The notes beneath the pieces were generated by a model. That model worked only from the letters and a program-made list of their open reading frames with translations, searched no databases and was not told the DNA's origin. A program made the position numbers and the translations under genes. A stretch of 64,000 nt of DNA from Limnomonas spitsbergensis (lineage: Eukaryota > Chlorophyta > Chlorophyceae > Chlamydomonadales): NCBI GenBank assembly GCA_037349105.1, contig JAYJMM010000123.1:7068001-7132000 (forward strand). Direction: 5' to 3'. Shown here piece by piece: positions 39,906 to 48,725 of this stretch. Position 1 is the stretch's first letter, and every line of letters begins with the position of its first letter.

Positions 39906-40434
39906 CTAACGGTCAAGAGTGGGCATGGCAAGAAGATGAGTAAGATGAGGGAACGAGGAGGTTGGCACAGCATTCAAAGTAGTCAGCAGCCATGTGTAGT
40001 AGGGGGCTCTCTGACATAATTGGCAGCCAACATGTACAACAAGGGGCTATGTGATATAACTGATGGGGCTGTTTGTCGGAGAAAGTGAGTGGTAGATATT
40101 TGGTAGGAGGGCATACATGCACGTACACTCTTTAGTTACTAGGTGCCCAGAGCCTTTTTGAGCATGGCCCAGAGGTGTAATGTCATTAACATGATGCATG
40201 TACACTGCATGTATGAGGTGTGACTTTGGCCAGCTGCTGGGTCTACTAGGTCTACTAGGTCTACTGGATCGAAGATGACTAAGAGGTCGGTCAGACTGCG
40301 TCACGTTTGGGGTTGCGACAGGAAAAAGTGATACGCGACACACTGGCCCAAACGCGAAACGCAACGTGTCCAAACGCCAAACGCAGACGCGGGGGGGGGG
40401 GGGGGGGGGCTTTTCTTGCACTAGCAAGCGTATG

Positions 40435-41460
40435 TGTGTCCACCCATTTGGGGCTACATTGTTTTGTTTCCATTCCAAGGATTTCCTTTTGTGTGTCCAC
40501 CCATTCATGGCTGCCTCGATTTGTTTCTATACTATTGTTCCATAATTAAATTATTGTAGAAATTCTTTCCTCTTTTCAAGCTGCATAACAAGCAGCGACA
40601 GAAAACAGCAAAAATGAGCAGCAATGGAAAGTTGTTGTAGCCATTGTGCTGCCAAAATAGTGATTCCAAGGTGTCCTCAAGTTATGCAATCGTGGAGATA
40701 CGCACACTTCTCAATCAGAAATCACAATACTACTCAATCAGAAAGCTCAGCATTGCTCAAAGGCTGCTAGAAGAACTGATCAACCCGCTCGGGATCCGAC
40801 GAGTAGCTGAGTGCCCCAGTGAGTTAGACTCTTGGCTGAGACTTGCTGCCATGATGTTAATGTAAAGTGTCCTTACGGGTGTGTTTATCTCCTGTGGTGA
40901 CAAGTAAGAGGTAGGATACAAAATTAAGGGAAGTGCAGCCAGTATTACGGTATGCACAAAATAGTACACATGTCAATAACTAACTTATCATGCACACATA
41001 AGTGCTTACAATTGCTGATGAAACAAATATTGGAAGCGTAGCAGTGGAGCATGAGTGACAGTCAGGAGGCATAAGCATACGAGAATTATACCTCGCGAGT
41101 CTCAGAGACCTTTATGGCGCTCTGTTGTAATCCGCCCAAAGCGTCGTGCCTTCCTTTGCCACTGGCAGTCCCAACGGTCTTGTAGTCAAACCATTGTAGA
41201 AGCCACAAACAAGGATTGTATTCATTCAACATTGAAGTATCAAGGGCAAATTCTTTCACAATCATGTGGGACAATAATGTTCACATGGATACCCGAGGGA
41301 ACAGATAGAAGGAGAAAGGCAGAGGAAGGCAAGGCAGGCATGAGTCGCGGGAGGAAACCTTTATGTGGAGAACATGGCCATCTGCCCAGATGCCCAGGCA
41401 TAGTGTTGCTTCACGGAGGGAGATCTACGGTCTACACGGTCTACTGTCGACTGTACTCCG
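40435..41460. other. About 1 kb with no gene recognised
   Basis: TGTGTCCACCCATT occurs twice at the left end (about 40,435 and 40,493). The rest is unique, moderately AT-rich sequence with short frames only. Confidence 0.5.
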
Positions 41461-42070
41461 CTCTGCGCTTTGCGAAGGTGCCACAGCCTCCAACGCCTCC
41501 AAGACCTCTGCCGGCCCCACGGCTGTGGGCGGCTGCTGCGCTGCTGGCTCTACACCCAGCTGAGTTTCCGGCCCTGAAACCTGATCCTGTCCGACGGCAC
41601 CCTTGTCCTGTCGACTTCTGCGCCGAAGATCTGTGGACAGTGTCGATCCGAGATCTAGGAGCTGGGTCGCCTCGGAGTCTAGGGCCCCTGGGGTACCAAC
41701 GCCGCTCAAGCGGATAGATGAGAGGGACGTCAGCAGCGACGAGGCTGCTGGCTTAGCGTGCAGCCGTCCTGGGATCACTGGCAGAGATCTCCCGCGAACA
41801 CGCGCACCCTTGCTGCCCAAGGCCGCTACGGCATGAGCCAGGTTGGCCATTGCTGGCTTCCCTAGAGGAGGTGGATAGGCAGTGTCCTTGGGTGGAATGC
41901 GTGCATGGTCCATCTCAGCCAACAGAGTGACCCAGTCTGCAGCAGACCTCTGCAAGGCAAACCACGCAGCGGTGCCCTGACCTGCAGCAGTGGCCGCGGA
42001 TGTTGGGGCAGCAGCAGCAGCAGCAGCCGTTGCCGCAGCAACCTCAAGGTGGGATACAGCTGCTCTCAAG
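41461..42070 (-). pseudogene. Copied exon of the helical-repeat gene
   Basis: Reverse-complement copy of 30,177-30,785, part of the first visible exon (WFALQRSAADWVTLLAEM, NLAHAVAALGSKGARVRG). There are only a few differences. It is cut on one side by the mariner-like element at about 42,075 and on the other near GCAAAGCGCA. No splice donor is retained, so it cannot serve as the original exon. Confidence 0.85.
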
Positions 42071-42074
42071 CGGG

Positions 42075-43170
42075 TTTTTGCATCCAACTGCCATTCGGAT
42101 TCAAATGATACCCCAACATGCCTCAATAAACCGTGTATGACAAGCTGATTACAACACTTGACGATGTAGCTACACACCAGGTCGATCGAGGCAGTTCCTA
42201 GAGAGATTACTTTAAATGGCAGTTGGTACTGCTAGTGTGAACCAGGTGGGACGGCGGGTCAAACCTCAGTACCCCTAAAACGTGTCGATACATCTGACCC
42301 GCCCTGTACCCGGAAGAAAAGCTCGCAGGTCTTGAACATCATCAGTGGGACCCGGACCATGCACACACATGGTGGGCGTGCCCTAGGGAAGTACAACACC
42401 CACGCAAAGCGTAGCCATAAGGCATGGCTACTCGAGAGCACAAAATTTGCATCCCTAAAATTATTGCATTTCAGGGCCTCATATGCTCCCATGGGGCTCA
42501 CCTCTGAAGAACTCCGTTGGGCTATCATAACGAGGTGGAATGAGAACCACAACATCTCCAAGACAGCTAGGCAGCTTGGACTATCCGACAGGGTTGTGGA
42601 GCACTGGGTGCAACGATATAAAGATTCCGGAGCTGTCCACGTCACTCCAAAGTCCGGCAAGAAGAGGATCCTCATCCCAGAGGCGGAGTCCCGGGCCTAT
42701 GACTTGCTGCTGAGCAACCAGCATGGTGGTGCAAAACCAGTTGCACAAGAGCTTGGGACAATAGGCTTGGTCACCAGGCCAGTGGGGAAGAAGACAGTCA
42801 GTCGAGCAGCCCGGAGGCACGCATCGGAGATTAGAAAAAAATTGAGGGTTCTGCGGGGTGCGCCTAGGAAGCAGCTTTCAGGGTCAACTCGACATAAGCG
42901 GCTGTACTTCTGCAAAGCCAGCAAGGGAAGGGACTGGAGCCACGTCCTGTTCACCGACCGGAAGAAGTTTCCATTTACCTACCCAGGGGTGCAGCCTATG
43001 TCCTGGGGCGTGGAGGGTGAGGGTGAGAGAGCGGTAAGTGAGGCAGCCTCTCCAAATCACCCCCAGGTCCTCAACGTGTACGCGGGCATCTGCCAGTGGG
43101 GAATCAGCAAGCTTCACTTTCTGACAGGCACCAGCAGCCAGAAGACCAACACATGGCAGGACAGGGCAGA
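42075..43170 (+). mobile_element. Mariner-like transposase gene, C-terminus replaced by array
   Basis: From an ATG at 42,491 the frame encodes a helix-turn-helix region (LRWAIITRWNENHNISKTAR, LSDRVVEHWVQRYKDSG), a linker, and the start of a DDE/D catalytic domain: WSHVLFTDRKKF carries the first Asp, and NVYAGICQWGISKLHFLTG resembles the strand holding the second. The coding sequence then enters the CAGGG array, so the final catalytic residue and C-terminus are absent. The frame nominally continues as GQGRA repeats to 44,500. The 5' flank (42,075-42,330) is shared with 36,480-36,715. Transposition activity is not expected. Confidence 0.78.
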
Positions 43171-44460
43171 GCAGGGCAGGGCAGGGCAGGGCAGGGCAGG
43201 GCAGGGCAGGGCAGGGCAGGGCAGGGCAGGGCAGGGCAGGGCAGGGCAGGGCAGGGCAGGGCAGGGCAGGGCAGGGCAGGGCAGGGCAGGGCAGGGCAGG
43301 GCAGGGCAGGGCAGGGCAGGGCAGGGCAGGGCAGGGCAGGGCAGGGCAGGGCAGGGCAGGGCAGGGCAGGGCAGGGCAGGGCAGGGCAGGGCAGGGCAGG
43401 GCAGGGCAGGGCAGGGCAGGGCAGGGCAGGGCAGGGCAGGGCAGGGCAGGGCAGGGCAGGGCAGGGCAGGGCAGGGCAGGGCAGGGCAGGGCAGGGCAGG
43501 GCAGGGCAGGGCAGGGCAGGGCAGGGCAGGGCAGGGCAGGGCAGGGCAGGGCAGGGCAGGGCAGGGCAGGGCAGGGCAGGGCAGGGCAGGGCAGGGCAGG
43601 GCAGGGCAGGGCAGGGCAGGGCAGGGCAGGGCAGGGCAGGGCAGGGCAGGGCAGGGCAGGGCAGGGCAGGGCAGGGCAGGGCAGGGCAGGGCAGGGCAGG
43701 GCAGGGCAGGGCAGGGCAGGGCAGGGCAGGGCAGGGCAGGGCAGGGCAGGGCAGGGCAGGGCAGGGCAGGGCAGGGCAGGGCAGGGCAGGGCAGGGCAGG
43801 GCAGGGCAGGGCAGGGCAGGGCAGGGCAGGGCAGGGCAGGGCAGGGCAGGGCAGGGCAGGGCAGGGCAGGGCAGGGCAGGGCAGGGCAGGGCAGGGCAGG
43901 GCAGGGCAGGGCAGGGCAGGGCAGGGCAGGGCAGGGCAGGGCAGGGCAGGGCAGGGCAGGGCAGGGCAGGGCAGGGCAGGGCAGGGCAGGGCAGGGCAGG
44001 GCAGGGCAGGGCAGGGCAGGGCAGGGCAGGGCAGGGCAGGGCAGGGCAGGGCAGGGCAGGGCAGGGCAGGGCAGGGCAGGGCAGGGCAGGGCAGGGCAGG
44101 GCAGGGCAGGGCAGGGCAGGGCAGGGCAGGGCAGGGCAGGGCAGGGCAGGGCAGGGCAGGGCAGGGCAGGGCAGGGCAGGGCAGGGCAGGGCAGGGCAGG
44201 GCAGGGCAGGGCAGGGCAGGGCAGGGCAGGGCAGGGCAGGGCAGGGCAGGGCAGGGCAGGGCAGGGCAGGGCAGGGCAGGGCAGGGCAGGGCAGGGCAGG
44301 GCAGGGCAGGGCAGGGCAGGGCAGGGCAGGGCAGGGCAGGGCAGGGCAGGGCAGGGCAGGGCAGGGCAGGGCAGGGCAGGGCAGGGCAGGGCAGGGCAGG
44401 GCAGGGCAGGGCAGGGCAGGGCAGGGCAGGGCAGGGCAGGGCAGGGCAGGGCAGGGCAGG
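43171..44460. repeat. Pentanucleotide array (GCAGG)258
   Basis: A 1,290-bp, essentially perfect array, the complement of the CCCTG array at 35,201. It begins inside the transposase reading frame after GGACAGGGCAGA. It is open on both strands in all frames, so very long artificial reading frames appear. It ends at a GGAATCGGT-type short repeat. Confidence 0.98.
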
Positions 44461-44528
44461 GCACCGATTCCTTGCATTTACAAAGATATTCGTAATATGA
44501 GGAATCGGTCCTAATATTTACAAGGATT

Positions 44529-45158
44529 TATGTCGCACCATAAAGCAGTAACTGCAATACTGCAGTAACTGCAATATGGTAAATACCGTAAACTCCGGTC
44601 AGGATACCTTAGAGAGGTGTCCTTTACTCACAAATACGGTACATCACCGTACACTCATGCTCCTTGTACTACAGACAAGAGCTTGTTAACAAGATAACTG
44701 TAACTGGAAGTCCCTAACTGGATGTCTCCGCCTGGAAGTCTCCGTCTCGTGGGTACCGCCCCTACTACTTTACTACGCGATGTGCGCTTCAGGTCCGTGG
44801 CGGACTTCTTTCCTCACGTCAGTGACGGACGCCTACGGGCAGGCTCAGTGACTCTTCACTGGCTGCGAGTGCTCAGCGAGTTAAGCAGCTGAGCTGGATA
44901 TTTGTATGTATGTCGCACCATAAAGCAGTAAACGTGCCAATATGGTAAACTCCGGAATCTCCGGTAAAGGCGCCTTAGAGAAGTGTCCTTCTACTCATAA
45001 ACACGGTACATTACCGTACACACAGACTCCTTGTACTTCATACAAGAGCTGTTAACTGGCTACTGTAAGGTTCGGCCCTAGCAGGAAGTCTCTCTGCCTA
45101 GGGGTAATGTCTGGGTGTCCCTGTCTTGTGGGTACCGCCCCTACTACTTCACTCGCGA
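44529..45158 (-). repeat. Stack of partial LTR-related blocks next to element 2
   Basis: A block starting TGTCGCACCATAAAGCAG and ending CTACTACTT occurs at 44,529 and 44,910, and again at 45,789. The first is followed by an LTR end piece (44,777-44,907: TGTGCGCTTCAGG to GGATATTTGTATGTA). The second is followed by the full LTR at 45,159. The arrangement suggests repeated recombination between LTR ends. Confidence 0.65.
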
Positions 45159-45786
45159 TGTGCGCTTCAGGTCCGTGGCGGACTTCTTTCCTCACGGCAG
45201 TGACGGACGCCTACGGGCAGGCTCAGTGACTCTTCACTGGCTGCGAGTGCTCAGCGAGTTAAGCAGTAGAGCTGGATATTTGTATGTATAGCAATAGACG
45301 TATGGTAGCGTAGGCCTTCTGGCCGTCTGGGCGCGATCCAGCTGGGCTATGTTAAGGGCACTTACCGCGGAACACGCGGTGAGGTAGCCGGGAGGTTGAC
45401 TGCGTACTTCTTCTTCTGCAGGGTCTCGGTTCACTACTGAGGTACTTGTCTCCAGGTAGTTCAGCTGAGGCTGAGCTAGTCTTGACTTGATATAGGTACT
45501 GACGTTATGAACACCTCAGGCCTCATGCATTGGATGCCGGCCGGAGCTTGTTACATAAGAGGTCTGTCCTTTAGAAAGGGACGAAGTAACTAGTTTAGGC
45601 AATTGCCAGGATACAGGGACCCGGCAGGCCCAATTCAGAGTACAGATTATGCTAAATCACCCTGCGTAAGCGGGTTTCTAGGTCTCAGTTCAAATCAGGA
45701 GACTCCGCAGAGAAGCTGCGGAGGCTCCGCGGCCGCTAACGGCGGCTCAAACGGTTCTGTCACGTATACGGTAATATACTGTGACA
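45159..45786 (-). repeat. 3' LTR of element 2
   Basis: On the + strand it starts TGTGCGCTTC and ends ATACTGTGACA. In element sense it is TGTCACAG...GCGCACA, with TG/CA ends. It is the same length as its partner at 53,162. Confidence 0.88.
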
Positions 45787-45788
45787 GC

Positions 45789-46470
45789 TGTCGCACCATA
45801 AAGCAGTAAACGTGCCAATATGGTAAACTCCGGAATCTCCGGTAAAGGCGCCTTAGAGAAGTGTCTTTCTACTCATAAACACGGTGCATTACCGTACACA
45901 CAGACTCCTTGTACTTCAGACAAGAGCTGTTAACTGGCTACTGTAAGGTTCGGCCCTAGCAGGAAGTCTCTCTGCCTAGGGGTAATGTCTGGGTGTCCCT
46001 GTCTTGTGGGTACCGCCCCTACTACTTCACTCGCCCCCCCGCTCCTCAGCGTTAAGCCTATCGGGCATGCGCTGGGAGCCGGAAAAAGGGGTCGGTACTG
46101 AAAAAACTTCTGGCAAAATCTGTACGCCCAGAACTTGTCAGTTCCCTAACACTGAAGCCTCCTAAACATCTGACTGCAATCCAGCCAGTCGGTAAAAATA
46201 ATTCCCTGAAGAAAATCCACTGCAGGAAATGTGCTGCAGGACATCCACACAAGGAAATTCATCAAAGAAAAAATCACTGAAACCCGTGGCGGACCCTAGG
46301 TCCACCCACGGTTCTGGGACCCTGATCTCTCTCCGGCCTGATCGGGGCACACAGAATCCGGTACCGTCACCAGTGTCAGGCTGGGTTGCAGGCAATAAAG
46401 GGTCAGAACCCATCAAAAACCCTCAGCAACCATCAGAAACCATCAGAAATCATCAGAAACCAGAATCTTT
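45789..46470 (-). repeat. 3' untranslated block of element 2, shared with element 1
   Basis: 45,789-46,034 matches 19,157-19,388 and 46,035-46,470 matches about 18,700-19,156, both reverse-complemented. It lies between the end of gag and the 3' LTR, so elements 1 and 2 share their 3' ends as well as gag. Confidence 0.75.
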
Positions 46471-47111
46471 AAACTTCTGGAAAATATGTACGTAGAAGCT
46501 CAAATCGTCTTAGCAAATCTGCCTGGTCCATGCCTTCTTCAAAAGAAAAAATCCACAGAGTCTCAGCTGAAGCGCACTGCGCAGAATCCTACAAATCCAG
46601 GCTGTTCAGCCCACTACTGGCTAGCAAACAGAGAAATTTTCGAAGTTATCAGGTTAAGCTAAGAACAACCGCTGCTCTCGCCCCACTGCGCCATAGCCGC
46701 CTGGTCTTCAATGGCCACAGGAAATGTGCGCCGTAGCAGCGTGATCCGCCCCCTACTGTGTTATCATCGCCCGAGTTGACTAATTCTCCTCGCTCATCAG
46801 CTTCATAACATATGTACTACCGTAGCCTTGCTGCTACGGTGTTTGAGAAACAAATTTTCACTATGTTGCTGCGATAGCTTTAACTCCAATCCTGCATCTT
46901 CCGTCTTCGGTCCGCTGGCTGCCGGCCCACTGCCTGCCGGGTACTAGGACAAGCCGCGCTGCGCCTGCATTTTCTGCTCTGTAGGCGCCTGCCCGCTCCT
47001 TGCCAGTTACGGCGTGGGTAACGTCACGTGCTCAGTGGCCTTGCCGCTCTGGGCTCGGCCTCAGGTCTCGGTAAGCTCCGCAAGGGCTGACTCCTCCTCT
47101 TTGTTGGAAGC
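46471..47111. other. Remaining 3' sequence of element 2
   Basis: No domain-bearing frame. Here the pol genes of an autonomous element would be expected, but only about 640 bp of non-coding sequence is present. Confidence 0.5.
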
Positions 47112-48725
47112 CTAGCGCCACCTTGGCCCATCTATGGACCGCTCGCTGGGTGACATTGGCTTCTCTTCATCCAAGGAATATCTTTCTCCAAAAAGTCTCT
47201 CCCTCCAAGAAGCCTCTCGCGCCTCCTCCTCCTCATCCGCCTCTTCCTCCTCTTCCATCTCATTCTCCTCTTCTGCCTCTTCCATCTCATTCTCCTCTTC
47301 TGCCGTAGGCCTGTGATCTGTGACCATCAGGTCCCCCATTTCCAGGGCGAACTTCTCCCACAACACCACCTGCTGCGTCAGCACAGTGAACTGCTCCTCA
47401 TCGGTCATGCACAAGTACCCTGGCACAGTGATCACGAACTTGCTCAGCTTGACCCTGGTGGCCACTGGCAGCCCCTCATAGAACATGTGCGAGACCGAGT
47501 GCCTTCTGCCAAAGTAGTCCACTGCATCCCTCGACATCTGCAGCAGCTCTGCTATGGACAGTACTCTGTGCGCAAACGCCTCCACTGTCTCCTCTGGCTT
47601 GACCTCTGGATCCAAGGTTGTTTTGACTCCCAGCTTGAGGTTGGTGATCGCGGATCTCTCATCCGAGGTCGGCTTCCCCACCTCCTCCTTTACCACCCTG
47701 ATCCACAGGGTAAGCAGGGAAACCGCACAGCACTGCTCCTCTGCTGGAGCGGCCCACTGCCCCCTGATCATTTCCACCTCCTTGGTGGCCCTGTCCCCTG
47801 CATGGGGCGCTGCCCTGATGGCCACCATCAACGGCCCCACACTGTCAGGCTTGTTGTTCCACAACCTGGCCAGGGATCGCACGAGCATGGCCATGGCCGA
47901 GGGTGACTGGCAGGATCCAACAATTTCCCCTGCCACCACGGCCAGCGCCGGTGGTTCATCCGACAGCGCCAGTCTGTTGTGTGATCCCCAATAGCCACAC
48001 GCTAGGCAATATTTCTTGGCTGCAACCGCGCCCGGGTGTGACATATCCAACACCGGCACGTTGCCTTGGATAGCTGGGATTTTGGTATATTTGGCCACCC
48101 CTGCCAGCTGCAGGACCATCTGCTGCAGCAGCTGCATGTTCATCCTTGTCTGCTCCCTATCGAGCCTCTTCATTTCCTGGTCGCTGGACTCCCGCCTGGC
48201 CCTTGGCCCGCGCCTGTCCGCTCCACCTGACCCCGACTCGTCTAAACTGGAGTTTGATCCAGATCCGCTACTGTCGCCCCCTGATGGGCTGGTACTGGCT
48301 GTTTCTGCGGCCAGCCCCATCCTGGGCTTGTCCGCCCCCGGACGACTGTCTGCCGGCCCCGCTCGCGGAGCCTCTGCTCCTCTCGGGTGGCGGCTGATCA
48401 GCCTCATCTCTGCTTTTTCTCTCCTCTGGGCCAGACTCCCGAGGCTGTGATCCTCTGCCGGATTCTGCCTGCCCCCTGGGCGGCTTCTGGCTTGGCTCGC
48501 CTGGCTGTGTCCTCCTGCCGTATTCTGCCGGCCCCCTGGGCGGCTCTTGGCTCTGCCAGTTTGGCTGTTCCCTGCCGTCTGCCTGCCCCCTGGGCGGCTC
48601 CTGGCTCTGCCAGCTTGGCTGTTTCCCTCCTGTGTAATTCCTGACGTAGGAATCAGATTGCGTTTCCCCTCTGGTTTCCTGCCTTCTTGGTCCACTGCTG
48701 CGCACACTGCCTGCAGGCTCGTCAT
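47112..48725 (-). CDS. gag: Gag capsid region, element 2
   Basis: A 537-codon frame, with homology to element 1 from NVPVLDMSHPGAVAAKKYC onward: SDEPPALAVVAGEIVGSC, TVEAFAHRVLSIAELL, HMFYEGLPVATRVKL, ALEMGDL. A Glu-rich tail (about residues 480-520) replaces the zinc knuckle and leads to a stop at 47,112. The N-terminal about 150 codons overlap the preceding gag frame and are repetitive (QARSRPGGRQ). The capsid part is unbroken. Upstream Gag lies in the frame one base different, as in element 1, so joining the two halves needs a frameshift or splice. Confidence 0.82.
   Translation of the reverse strand: MTSLQAVCAAVDQEGRKPEGKRNLIPTSGITQEGNSQAGRARSRPGGRQTAGNSQTGRAKSRPGGRQNTAGGHSQASQARSRPGGRQNPAEDHSLGSLAQRREKAEMRLISRHPRGAEAPRAGPADSRPGADKPRMGLAAETASTSPSGGDSSGSGSNSSLDESGSGGADRRGPRARRESSDQEMKRLDREQTRMNMQLLQQMVLQLAGVAKYTKIPAIQGNVPVLDMSHPGAVAAKKYCLACGYWGSHNRLALSDEPPALAVVAGEIVGSCQSPSAMAMLVRSLARLWNNKPDSVGPLMVAIRAAPHAGDRATKEVEMIRGQWAAPAEEQCCAVSLLTLWIRVVKEEVGKPTSDERSAITNLKLGVKTTLDPEVKPEETVEAFAHRVLSIAELLQMSRDAVDYFGRRHSVSHMFYEGLPVATRVKLSKFVITVPGYLCMTDEEQFTVLTQQVVLWEKFALEMGDLMVTDHRPTAEEENEMEEAEEENEMEEEEEADEEEEAREASWRERLFGERYSLDEEKPMSPSERSIDGPRWR

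Larger units (their letters stand above)
36799..40434. repeat. Segmental duplication, copy 2
   Basis: Same-orientation copy of 19,533-22,416. It differs by the solo LTR inserted at 37,334-37,815, a longer proline-coding minisatellite (about 38,640-39,000) and scattered substitutions. Its right breakpoint lies within the intron of the wall-protein gene, so exon 1 was not copied. Confidence 0.9.
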
